This document shows, one piece after another, positions 52,430 to 64,000 of a stretch of 64,000 bases of DNA (within the stretch, counting starts at the first letter, position 1; each line of letters opens with the position of its first letter). Where the stretch lies: positions 3,534,001 through 3,598,000 of the forward strand of contig NZ_JABBFX010000001.1 of assembly GCF_012927085.1 (NCBI RefSeq), written 5' to 3'. Under the pieces are notes generated by a model, which did not search any database, was not told the DNA's origin, and was given only the letters and a program-made list of their open reading frames with translations. Position numbers and translations under genes: made by a program. The stretch is from Ramlibacter agri (GTDB lineage Bacteria; Pseudomonadota; Gammaproteobacteria; Burkholderiales; Burkholderiaceae_C).

Positions 52430-53593
52430 TTATTGCCCGCCTTCCGCTTCCCGAAACGGCGACCGCGCTTCCAGGTGTTCCAGGTAGCTGTCCACGCCGC
52501 GTCCCTCGCGCTTCAGGAACTGCTCGATCGCATCGGCGAAGGCCGGGTGCGCGAGCCAGTGGGCGCTGGTGGTCTTCACCGGCATCAGCGCGCGCGCCAT
52601 CTTGTGTTCGCCTTGCGCGCCGCCTTCGAAGCGCTGGATGCCATTGGCGATGCACCAGGCGAGCGGCTGGTAGTAGCAGGCCTCGAAGTGCAGGCAGTCG
52701 ACCCGCTCCAACGCACCCCAGTAGCGGCCGTAGGCCACGTCCTCGCCCAGCCCGATCAGGCTGGCGGCGATGCGCTTGCCGTCCCGCTCGGCGACGAACA
52801 GCAGCCAGTTCTCCGGCATCGTGGCGGCCATGCGGCGGAAGAAGTCGCGCGTGAGGTAGGGCGCGTTGCCATGTTCGAGGTAGGTGCGCTCGTAGCACTG
52901 GTAGAAGAAGTCCCAGTCGGCCGCCGCGATGGCGCGCCCTTGGCTCGCGCGGAAGGTGACGCCGGCCTCGGCGACCTTGCGCCGCTCCTGGCGGATCTTC
53001 TTGCGCTTTTCCTGCGCCAGGCTGGCGAGGAAGGCGTCGAAGTCCTTCCAGCCTTCGTTGATCCAGTGGAACTGCACGGTGTGGCGCAGCATCAGCCCCG
53101 CGGCGCTGCAGGCCGCGACGTCGCTCTCGTCGCCGAACAGCAGGTGCAAGGAGGACAGCTTCTTCCTGCGGCAGAAGGCCAGCACCTCCTTCACCAACGC
53201 CACGCGCAGCGTCGCGTCGCGCGCCAGCAGTCGCGGGCCCGGCACCGGCGTGAAGGGCACGGCCACCAGCGCCTTGGGGTAGTAGTGCAGGCCGTGCTGC
53301 GCATAGGCATTGGCCCAGGCCCAGTCGAACACGTACTCGCCGTAGGAGTGGTCCTTGAGGTACAGCGGGCAGGCGGCCACGAGCTCGTCGCCGCGCCACA
53401 GCGTCACGAAGTGCGGGTCCCAGCCCTGGTCCGCGGTCGCGCTTCCGCTCGCGTGCAGGGCGCCGAGGTACTCGTGCCGCATGAAGGGCGAGAAGCCCGC
53501 GTGCGCCAGCAGCGCGTTCCACGCCGCGGCGCTGGCCTCTCCCGGCGCCCTCAGCACCCGGGTGACATAATCGATTGAGCTGTCCTGCACCAC
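52430..53593 (-). CDS. COG3146/PF04339 acyltransferase-like (GNAT fold) protein
   Basis: About 387 residues. It has the family blocks FMRHEYLGALHASGSA, GWDPHFVTLWRGDELVAACPLYLK, SYGEYVFDWAWANAYAQHGLHYYPK, FLASLAQEKRKKIRQERRKV and CHFEACYYQPLAWCIANGI-like end, a FemAB-related double-GNAT protein common in proteobacteria. Its substrate is unknown. I infer a GTG start at 53593 (or 53590), because a start further upstream would run into nadE; only 4 bases then separate the divergent starts, so each gene's promoter must lie within the other. Confidence 0.85.
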   Translation of the reverse strand: MVQDSSIDYVTRVLRAPGEASAAAWNALLAHAGFSPFMRHEYLGALHASGSATADQGWDPHFVTLWRGDELVAACPLYLKDHSYGEYVFDWAWANAYAQHGLHYYPKALVAVPFTPVPGPRLLARDATLRVALVKEVLAFCRRKKLSSLHLLFGDESDVAACSAAGLMLRHTVQFHWINEGWKDFDAFLASLAQEKRKKIRQERRKVAEAGVTFRASQGRAIAAADWDFFYQCYERTYLEHGNAPYLTRDFFRRMAATMPENWLLFVAERDGKRIAASLIGLGEDVAYGRYWGALERVDCLHFEACYYQPLAWCIANGIQRFEGGAQGEHKMARALMPVKTTSAHWLAHPAFADAIEQFLKREGRGVDSYLEHLEARSPFREAEGGQ

Positions 53594-53597
53594 TGAA

Positions 53598-55262
53598 ATG
53601 CCACTGAAAATCTGTACCGCCCAGCTGAACGTCATCGTCGGCGACATGGCGGGCAACGCGCAAAAAATCATAGCCGCGGCCCGCCAGGCCTACGAGCAGG
53701 GTGCGCGCCTGGTGCTCACCCCGGAGCTGTCCATCTGCGGCTATCCGGCCGAAGACCTGCTGCTGCGGCCCGCCTTCATCGACGCCTGCGATGATGCCGT
53801 GAAAACGGTGGCCCGCGAGCTCGCGGGGTTGAAGGGCCTGCACGTCGTGGTCGGCCACCCGCATGGCGGCGGCATCCGCGGCAAGTCGGTGCAGGTGCAG
53901 CAGCGCCACAACGCCGCCAGCGTGCTGTGCGAAGGCCGCGTGCTGGAAACCTACGCCAAGCGCGAGCTGCCGAACTACCAGGTGTTCGACGAATACCGCT
54001 ACTTCACCCGCGGCCACGGCAGCTGCGTGTTCCAGGTGGAAGGCATCAGCGTCGGCCTCCTGATCTGCGAGGACGCCTGGTTCGACGAACCGGCGCAGCT
54101 GGCCCGCGAAGGCGGCGCGCAGCTGCTGGTGGTGCCCAATGCCTCGCCCTTCCACGCCGGCAAGAGCGGCGAGCGGGTCGCGCGCATGGCCGATCGCGCC
54201 CGGTCCGTGGACCTGCCCCTGGTCTACGCCCACCTGGTGGGCGGCCAGGACGAAGTGATCTTCGACGGCGCTTCCTTCGCGGTCAACGCCGACGGCCAGC
54301 TGGCCGCGCTGGCGCCGGCCTTCGTGGAGGACCTGTTCTACGTCGATGCGCAGGAGCAGGGCGGCCGCGTGACGCTGTCCGGCCCCAAGGCCAGCCAGCC
54401 CGATGGCGACGCCGAACTCTGGCACGCGCTGGTACTGGGCGTGCGCGACTACATCGGCAAGAACGGCTTCCCCGGCGTGCTGCTGGGCCTGTCGGGCGGC
54501 ATCGATTCGGCCCTGGTGCTGGCGATCGCCGTCGATGCGCTGGGCGCGGACAAGGTGCGCGCGGTGATGATGCCTTCGCCGTACACGGCGGAGATCTCGT
54601 GGACCGACGCCGCCGAAATGTCGAAGCGCATGAACGTGCGCTACGACGAGATCTCGATCAAGCCGATGTTCGAGTCCTTCAAGCAGGCGCTGGCGGGCGA
54701 ATTCGCGGGGCGGGCCGAGGACACGACCGAGGAGAACATCCAGGCGCGCATCCGCGGCGTGCTGCTGATGGCCATGTCCAACAAGTTCGGCAGCATCGTG
54801 CTGACCACCGGCAACAAGAGCGAGATGGCCACCGGCTACTGCACGCTCTATGGCGACATGGCGGGCGGCTTCGCGGTGATCAAGGACGTGCTGAAGACCG
54901 TGGTGTTCCGGCTGGCCCGCTGGCGCAACGCCAACGATCCCTACGGCACCGGCGCCGACCCGATCCCGGAGCGCATCATCACGCGCCCGCCTTCGGCCGA
55001 ACTGCGCCCGGACCAGACCGACCAGGACAGCCTGCCGCCCTACGAGGTGCTGGACGCGATCCTCTCGCGCTACATGGAGAACGACCAGGGCATCGAGGAC
55101 ATCGTCGCCGCCGGCTTCGAGCGCGCCGTGGTGGAACGCGTAGCCCGCCTGATCCGCATCAACGAGTACAAGCGCCGCCAGGCGCCGGTGGGGATCCGTG
55201 TCACCCACCGCAGCTTCGGCAAGGATTGGCGCTATCCTATTACCGGAAAATTTCGTGCTTAA
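53598..55262 (+). CDS. nadE: Glutamine-dependent NAD+ synthetase
   Basis: A 554-residue two-domain enzyme. The N-terminal nitrilase-like glutaminase has Glu (TPELSICGYPAEDLL), Lys (KRELPNYQVFDEYRY) and Cys (LLICEDAWFDEP) as triad; the C-terminal synthetase has the P-loop LLGLSGGIDSALVLA. It makes NAD+ from deamido-NAD+ and ATP, channelling ammonia from glutamine. It lies 10 bases before glnB, so both are probably transcribed together. Confidence 0.97.
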   Translation: MPLKICTAQLNVIVGDMAGNAQKIIAAARQAYEQGARLVLTPELSICGYPAEDLLLRPAFIDACDDAVKTVARELAGLKGLHVVVGHPHGGGIRGKSVQVQQRHNAASVLCEGRVLETYAKRELPNYQVFDEYRYFTRGHGSCVFQVEGISVGLLICEDAWFDEPAQLAREGGAQLLVVPNASPFHAGKSGERVARMADRARSVDLPLVYAHLVGGQDEVIFDGASFAVNADGQLAALAPAFVEDLFYVDAQEQGGRVTLSGPKASQPDGDAELWHALVLGVRDYIGKNGFPGVLLGLSGGIDSALVLAIAVDALGADKVRAVMMPSPYTAEISWTDAAEMSKRMNVRYDEISIKPMFESFKQALAGEFAGRAEDTTEENIQARIRGVLLMAMSNKFGSIVLTTGNKSEMATGYCTLYGDMAGGFAVIKDVLKTVVFRLARWRNANDPYGTGADPIPERIITRPPSAELRPDQTDQDSLPPYEVLDAILSRYMENDQGIEDIVAAGFERAVVERVARLIRINEYKRRQAPVGIRVTHRSFGKDWRYPITGKFRA

Positions 55263-55272
55263 GGACTACTGA

Positions 55273-56188
<916 letters not shown>

Positions 56189-56192
<4 letters not shown>

Positions 56193-56599
56193 GCCTTGAA
56201 CCACTCCACCAGGGCCGCCAGCCAGATGCCGCCGGCGATCAGGGTCGCCAGCAGCACGGCGGCGCTGCCCATGTCCTTGGAACGCTTGGACAGCGGATGC
56301 CGCTCCAGCCCGATGCGGTCGATGGCCGACTCCACCGCGGTATTGAGGAGTTCCACGATCATGACCAGCAGCACCGAGCCGGCCAGCAGGGCCACCTCGA
56401 CCCAGGAGCGGCCCAGCCAGAAGGCGAGCGGCACCAGCACCACGGCCAGGCAGGCCTCCAGGCGGAAGGCCGCCTCGCCCCAGCCGGCGCGCAGCCCGGC
56501 CAGCGAATAGCCGGTGGCGTGCCACAGGCGGCTGAAGCCGGAGCGCAGCTTCTGGGGGTTGACCGGTTCTTCCAACGCGTCCTGCGATGTTGTCGTCAT
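56189..56599 (-). CDS. dgkA: Diacylglycerol kinase
   Basis: A 136-residue integral membrane kinase with three helices and the signature ELLNTAVESAIDRIG, followed by SKDMGSAAV. It phosphorylates diacylglycerol released by membrane-derived glycan synthesis, recycling it into phospholipid. It overlaps the RDD gene upstream and the LOG gene downstream (ATGA each). Confidence 0.93.
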
Positions 56600-57120
56600 G
56601 CGGTGATTGTCTCCGACGCCGGCCGGGGGGCGAGCACGGAGGCATCCACCAGCCGCGTGCCGGCCCAGGCGTCGTGCCAGAACTGCTGTTGCGGGTGGAA
56701 GCGGGACAACAGGGCCCAGACGGCGACCCAGCCGGAGAAGACGACGGCCAGGTCCCAGCCGGCGAAGCGGCCCTGCGCGATCAGCAGCGGCGGCAGCACC
56801 CACATCGAACAGTAGACGTAGCGCAGCGCGGCGCGGCCCTGCGTCAGCCGGCGGCCGTGGCGGTCGACGATGGCGATGCGCCAGGTCTTCATGGGCAGGG
56901 TCTGGCCGCGGGCCCAGAACCACGAGCAGTAGATGCCCAGCACCACGGCCAGGAAGGCGGTGAGCCATTGGCGGTGCTGCAGCGCGTTGCGCATCTGCGT
57001 GGCGACCGAAAACAGCAGGGTGGCGAGCAGGGCCACCGCGAACAGCAGCAGGGCTTCGTAAAGCCAGCAGGCCATGCGCCGGCGCAGGCTGGGCGCGGCC
57101 AGCGGATCGGAGGCGGTCAA
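56596..57120 (-). CDS. RDD-family membrane protein
   Basis: A 174-residue protein with predicted membrane helices at about 18-40, 53-72 and 106-128 and the RDD features SLRRRMACWLYEALLL, KTWRIAIVDRHGRRLT and FHPQQQFWHDAWAGTRLV. Function is unknown; some RDD proteins act in ion homeostasis. It ends in the ATGA overlap with dgkA and follows the DUF3106 gene by 13 bases. Confidence 0.85.
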   Translation of the reverse strand: MTASDPLAAPSLRRRMACWLYEALLLFAVALLATLLFSVATQMRNALQHRQWLTAFLAVVLGIYCSWFWARGQTLPMKTWRIAIVDRHGRRLTQGRAALRYVYCSMWVLPPLLIAQGRFAGWDLAVVFSGWVAVWALLSRFHPQQQFWHDAWAGTRLVDASVLAPRPASETITA

Positions 57121-57133
57121 GGCTGGAAAGAGC

Positions 57134-57874
57134 TCAAGGCTGCGACGCGGGCAGGGTGCCGGGCGCGGGCAGCAGCGTGTTGTGGTCGATCTTGCCGGGC
57201 GCCACCGCGATGCGTGGCGCCTGGGCGTCGTTCTTCCTGGGGGGCGGCACGGCGGTCAGCTTCTGTGGCGCGGGGTGCACGGCGGCGGCCGTGGGCGGCA
57301 CCGGCTTGCCGGCGCCGGCGGCGAGCTTCTTCTTTTCTTCCGGCGACAGGTTCTGGTAGGCCTCCCACTTGGCGCGCTTGTCGTCGACCGGCAGGGCCTG
57401 CGTCTCGGCGAAGTTCAGGCGGGCCAGGGTGCGCTGCTGGGGCGACAGCGCCGCCCATTCGGCCATGCGGCTGTGCAGGCGGGCCTGCTCCGCGGGCGGC
57501 ATGGTCGGGAAATTGGAGGACACGGCCAGCCACTTGCGCTTGTGCGCCGTGCCCAGGCGGCTCCAGCTGCTGGCCAGCGGCTCCAGGGCCTTCTTCTGGT
57601 CGGCGGTCAGCTCGTTCCAGGTGGGGCTGGACTCGGTGCGCACCGTCTTCGCCATGCGCGGCTGGCCCGGCTTCATGGCCTGGTGCGTGGAGACGGAGGG
57701 CTTGGGCGGCTGCGAAGCGGACGGCACCGCCACCACCGGCGGCGCGGCCGGGGCCGGCATCGGGGTTGTCGGGTCCTGTTGCTGCGCCCAGGTGAAGCCT
57801 GCGGCCAGGAGTGCCGCCGCGGCGAGGGCGAGCGGCAGGCGGGGTCTACGTGGTCGCGGGGCTGGCGGCATCAT
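57134..57874 (-). CDS. DUF3106 exported protein
   Basis: A 246-residue protein: basic N-region and hydrophobic segment (about 10-28), a Pro/Ala-rich linker, then the DUF3106 block WNELTADQKKALEPLASSW, MPPAEQARLHSRMAEW and LSPQQRTLARLNF, helices resembling metal-sensing CpxP-type repeats by eye. It ends in a Pro-rich tail. Located after sigma-DUF3619 in the same unit, it may be an envelope partner of that regulator. Two adjacent ATGs (57874 and 57871) are equal starts. Confidence 0.8.
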   Translation of the reverse strand: MMPPAPRPRRPRLPLALAAAALLAAGFTWAQQQDPTTPMPAPAAPPVVAVPSASQPPKPSVSTHQAMKPGQPRMAKTVRTESSPTWNELTADQKKALEPLASSWSRLGTAHKRKWLAVSSNFPTMPPAEQARLHSRMAEWAALSPQQRTLARLNFAETQALPVDDKRAKWEAYQNLSPEEKKKLAAGAGKPVPPTAAAVHPAPQKLTAVPPPRKNDAQAPRIAVAPGKIDHNTLLPAPGTLPASQP

Positions 57875-57885
57875 TCCGGTGGCCC

Positions 57886-58299
57886 TTATTCGCCGCCGGA
57901 TTTGAGGTACTGGACGAAGCCCGGATCCGCATAGGCGGCGGGCGGCAGGTCGTCGGTCAGCAGGGCGGCATCGACCTCGGCGATTTCCGCCGCGCGCTTG
58001 TCGTTCTGCACCACGTGGATGGTCACCAGGCCGGCGGCCAGGACGAGCAGCGGCAGCACCGAAGCGATGCGGTTCCACAGGCTCAGGCCTTCGCCGAGTG
58101 TTGCGGCGCCGCCACGACCCACCAGGATGGGCGTGTGTTCGGCGACCGGTTTGCGGACCTGCAGGGCCCGCACGCGGGCGGCACGCAGCCTTTCGCGCAC
58201 TTCGTAGTCCAGCGCGTCCGCCCCGGTTTCCAGGCGCGCCGCCACCATGCGGCCGAAGCGGTCCGCAGCCTGCGAGCTGATTGGGTCGTTGCTGGTCAT
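57886..58299 (-). CDS. DUF3619 membrane protein, candidate anti-sigma factor
   Basis: A 137-residue protein with a cytoplasmic N-domain (DRFGRMVAARLETGADAL), one membrane segment at about 78-98 (ASVLPLLVLAAGLVTIHVV) and a periplasmic tail. Its ATG overlaps the stop of the sigma gene (ATGA). The arrangement, size and single membrane helix are those of an anti-sigma factor, though no ZAS or other known anti-sigma motif is visible. This role is inferred. Confidence 0.8.
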   Translation of the reverse strand: MTSNDPISSQAADRFGRMVAARLETGADALDYEVRERLRAARVRALQVRKPVAEHTPILVGRGGAATLGEGLSLWNRIASVLPLLVLAAGLVTIHVVQNDKRAAEIAEVDAALLTDDLPPAAYADPGFVQYLKSGGE

Positions 58300-58865
58300 A
58301 GTTGTATTCCCTTTGCCTTCAGTGCCTTGCTGAGGGCGGCAACTGCCCGTGAGCAGTGCGTTTTGACACTGCCTTCCGAGCAGCCCATGGCGGCCGCCGT
58401 CTCGGCAACGTCCATGTCCTCCCAGTAACGCATCAAAAACGCTTCGCGTTGACGGGCGGGCAGCTCCATGATCTCGGTTTCGATCTCACGCAAGACCTGG
58501 GCCCGCCGTGTCGCGTCCTCCGCGCTCTCGACCTGCTGAGAATGCTCCGGCGAGGAATAAGTTTCAAGAAGATCGAAATCGCCCCCGTCTTCGGAGCTGG
58601 ATTCGAAGTCGCTCAGGTTGGAAAACAGGGCGTTGCGGGTCTTCTGGCGGCGGAACCAGTCCAGCGTGCAGTTGGACAGGATGCGCTGGAACAGCATGGG
58701 CAGCTCGTTGGGCGGCTTGTCCCCATAGTGCTCGGCCAGCTTCATCATGCTGTCCTGCACGATGTCCAGGGCGGATTCCTCTTCGCGCACGTGGTACACG
58801 GTGCGCTTGAAGGCCCGCTTTTCCACGCTCTGCAGGAAATCGGAGAGTTCGCGGTCGGTTGCCAA
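58296..58865 (-). CDS. ECF-type RNA polymerase sigma factor
   Basis: About 189 residues. Region 2 is ESALDIVQDSMMKLAEHYG, and region 4 is LPARQREAFLMRYWEDMDVAETAAAMGCSEGSVKTHCSRAV with a helix-turn-helix. The linker is long and acidic (SDFESSSEDGGDFDLLETYS). It belongs to the group of ECF-like sigma factors found beside DUF3619/DUF3106 in Burkholderiales. Translation start is inferred to be the TTG at 58865 (LATDRELSDFL), which matches the homologous start; no better codon exists nearby. Confidence 0.88.
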   Translation of the reverse strand: MATDRELSDFLQSVEKRAFKRTVYHVREEESALDIVQDSMMKLAEHYGDKPPNELPMLFQRILSNCTLDWFRRQKTRNALFSNLSDFESSSEDGGDFDLLETYSSPEHSQQVESAEDATRRAQVLREIETEIMELPARQREAFLMRYWEDMDVAETAAAMGCSEGSVKTHCSRAVAALSKALKAKGIQL

Positions 58866-58967
58866 GGATCCGTGGGCGCTGGTGGAAATACGGGTTGGGG
58901 GTCCGCCGGGCCAGGACGCGGCCGGGACTGGACAGCCGGAAATTATGGCATTGCAGGGCCGGGCATG

Positions 58968-58996
58968 TGGGCAAGGTTCTGTTGCAGTGCGATAAT
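58968..58996 (+). promoter_or_regulatory. Candidate sigma-70 promoter of ilvIHC
   Basis: TGGGCA (58968-58973), a 17-base spacer, and GATAAT (58991-58996): 4/6 and 5/6 matches. It would give a leader of about 140 bases before ilvI. No branched-chain amino acid-rich leader peptide is found in that leader. Confidence 0.45.
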
Positions 58997-59143
58997 GGCG
59001 GCTGCAAGTCAAAGGCAAACGAGTCCGGATCCGGCGGCGCAATCGGCCCGCCCATGGCCCGAGGCTCTAAGTCCCGACGTCGCCTCACGAGGGTGGGCGA
59101 AGGGGCACCCCAAGGTTCGTTTTCGAAACCCTAAAGGTTGATC

Positions 59144-62687
<3,544 letters not shown>

Positions 62688-62696
62688 GCTCCGTCA

Positions 62697-62714
62697 TTCC
62701 CGCCGACGCGGGAA
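62697..62714. repeat. Short CCCGC/GCGGG palindrome after ilvC
   Basis: TTCCCGC (62697-62703) with GCGGGAA (62708-62714), loop CGAC, in the form CGTCATTCCCGC...GCGGGAA. It is a member of the scattered short-palindrome family. Confidence 0.7.
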
Positions 62715-62731
62715 CCCGGAGCTTTGAGGAG

Positions 62732-62757
62732 CGCCCGCAACAGCGGGCGTTTTCTTT
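62732..62757 (+). terminator. Rho-independent terminator after ilvC
   Basis: A perfect 7-bp stem CGCCCGC/GCGGGCG (62732-62738, 62743-62749; loop AACA) followed by TTTTCTTT. It closes the ilvIHC unit. Confidence 0.85.
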
Positions 62758-62790
62758 GGGAGCCCTGGTTCCCCGCCTGCGCGGGGATGA
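62756..62790. repeat. Short palindromic repeat unit (copy with 29798-29832)
   Basis: TTGGGAGCCCTGG followed by TCCCCGC/GCGGGGA (62770-62776, 62781-62787). It shares its 13-base flank and loop CTGC with the copy at 29.8 kb, while the arms differ by paired changes. Confidence 0.75.
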
Positions 62791-62817
62791 CGAGGGGAGG
62801 CCTTACACTTTCGGAAT

Positions 62818-63630
62818 ATGCACGACGGACACGAGGACGAACACCTTCCCGAGGGCGTGGTGGTGCGCAAGCGCCGCAAGGGGATCTACATCCTGCCCAA
62901 CCTGTTCACGCTGGCCGCGCTGTTCGGCGGCTTCTACGCGGTCGTCATGGCCATGAACGGCCGTTTCGACATGGCGGCCGCCGGCGTCTTCAGCGCCATG
63001 GTGCTGGACAGCCTGGACGGGCGGGTGGCCCGCATGACCAACACCCAGAGCGCCTTCGGCGAGCAGATGGATTCGCTCTCCGACATGGTCTCCTTCGGCG
63101 CCGCGCCGGCGCTGATCGCCTACGAGTGGACCCTGAAGGGCCTGGGCCGCTGGGGCTGGATCGCCGCCTTCGTCTATTGCTCCTGCGCCGCGCTGCGCCT
63201 GGCGCGCTTCAACGTCAACACCGGCTCGGTGGACAAGCGCTACTTCCAGGGCCTGCCTTCGCCGGCCGCCGCGGCGCTGGTTACCGGCTTCATCTGGCTG
63301 ATGGACGAATACCAGGTCAAGCCCTACGACGTCATGTGGGTCATGTTCGCCGTGCAGCTGTATGCCGGCCTCACCATGGTCACCAACGTGCCGTTCTACA
63401 GCTTCAAGGACATCCACATGAAGAAGAGCGTGCCCTTCGTCGTGATCGTGCTGATCGCGCTGGGCTTCGCCTTCATCGCCATCCACCCGCCGGTGGTGCT
63501 GTTCGGGATCTTCTGCGTCTACGGCCTCTCGGGCTACGGCGTCTACGCCTGGCGCCGCTCGCGCGGCCAGCGTGCCAGCGTCATCAGCACGTCGACCGAC
63601 GAGCCGGAAGAGTCCGGACTGCATCGCTAG
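62818..63630 (+). CDS. pssA: CDP-diacylglycerol-serine O-phosphatidyltransferase
   Basis: A 270-residue membrane enzyme. The CDP-alcohol phosphotransferase motif reads DSLDGRVARMTNTQSAFGEQMDSLSDMVSFG (D-G-2-A-R-8-G-3-D-3-D, split here over 62998-63090), and there are about six helices. It makes phosphatidylserine, precursor of phosphatidylethanolamine. The pssA gene between ilvC and leuA is a known Burkholderiales arrangement. Confidence 0.95.
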   Translation: MHDGHEDEHLPEGVVVRKRRKGIYILPNLFTLAALFGGFYAVVMAMNGRFDMAAAGVFSAMVLDSLDGRVARMTNTQSAFGEQMDSLSDMVSFGAAPALIAYEWTLKGLGRWGWIAAFVYCSCAALRLARFNVNTGSVDKRYFQGLPSPAAAALVTGFIWLMDEYQVKPYDVMWVMFAVQLYAGLTMVTNVPFYSFKDIHMKKSVPFVVIVLIALGFAFIAIHPPVVLFGIFCVYGLSGYGVYAWRRSRGQRASVISTSTDEPEESGLHR

Positions 63631-63642
63631 AAAACCCTGATG

Positions 63643-63670
63643 TTGCGCCGCGCCAAACCTGTGGTACATT
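63643..63670 (+). promoter_or_regulatory. Candidate promoter of leuL-leuA
   Basis: TTGCGC (63643-63648), a 16-base spacer and TACATT (63665-63670). The predicted transcription start (about 63677) falls at the leader ATG (63678), suggesting a leaderless leader peptide. Confidence 0.45.
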
Positions 63671-63677
63671 GAAAGTC

Positions 63678-64000
<323 letters not shown>

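Noticed and set aside
59054..59134. Small reading frame in the ilvI leader as a possible branched-chain attenuator peptide
   Set aside because: It is Arg-rich, with only one Leu and one Val and no Ile; no ribosome site and no terminator hairpin with a T run follow it.

Overview
The window is one continuous stretch of high-GC, gene-dense chromosome. The gene families, neighbourhoods (ffs/dnaX/ybaB/recR, sigma factor/DUF3619/DUF3106, ilvIHC/pssA/leuA) and overlapping start-stop junctions suggest a betaproteobacterium of the order Burkholderiales, probably a Comamonadaceae relative (Ramlibacter/Variovorax-like). The family assignment is an inference. I see no phage, insertion-sequence transposase, CRISPR array, tRNA or rRNA. 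No gene-free stretch exceeds about 240 bases.

Layout. 1-3.7 kb (minus strand): start of arsC, an amino-acid ABC permease and binding protein, rho and trxA. 3.7-8.2 kb: a large membrane sensor kinase facing a single-domain response regulator, a secreted unknown and an aspartoacylase-family metalloenzyme. 8.2-11.6 kb: 4.5S RNA divergent from dnaX-ybaB-recR-MAPEG; dnaX carries a nine-A slippage run placed to make the short gamma form. 11.7-16.4 kb: an orphan binding protein, a WXXGXW protein, MltD-like transglycosylase, a methyltransferase and rnhA. 16.5-21 kb: an RND efflux adaptor and pump. 21-24 kb: moaA-mobA-moeA (molybdenum cofactor). 24.2-26.8 kb: a secreted protein, a Tat-exported M48 protease with TPRs and a lipoprotein. 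26.8-29.8 kb: aldehyde dehydrogenase and a PF10118 hydrolase divergent from a TetR regulator with a visible operator. 29.8-32.7 kb: membrane H+-pyrophosphatase divergent from soluble pyrophosphatase.

32.7-52.3 kb is one 15-gene minus-strand operon, almost entirely with overlapping or abutting genes. It encodes an ABC-transporter-dependent (group 2 type) capsule: KpsS, KpsE, KpsM, KpsT, several GT4 glycosyltransferases including a three-module giant, a methyltransferase, a DUF4214 protein, a KpsD-like outer-membrane lipoprotein and a half-length KpsC. Its distal end is unexpected: a GT1 (RhlB-like) glycosyltransferase, two paralogous membrane-embedded serine hydrolases, a cytochrome P450 and a small membrane protein. 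This looks like a lipid or glycolipid tailoring module wired to the capsule operon and is the best candidate for an undescribed system here.

52.4-64 kb: a COG3146 acyltransferase-like protein, nadE-glnB, a LOG-family protein, dgkA, an RDD protein, a sigma factor with two small partner genes, then ilvI-ilvH-ilvC, pssA and the start of leuA behind a leucine attenuator. A long palindromic repeat made of GCAAAGGAC units occurs twice (20.9 kb and 61.0 kb); the second copy splits ilvI from ilvH. Shorter GC-rich palindromes are scattered between genes, and one lies in frame inside the GT1 gene.
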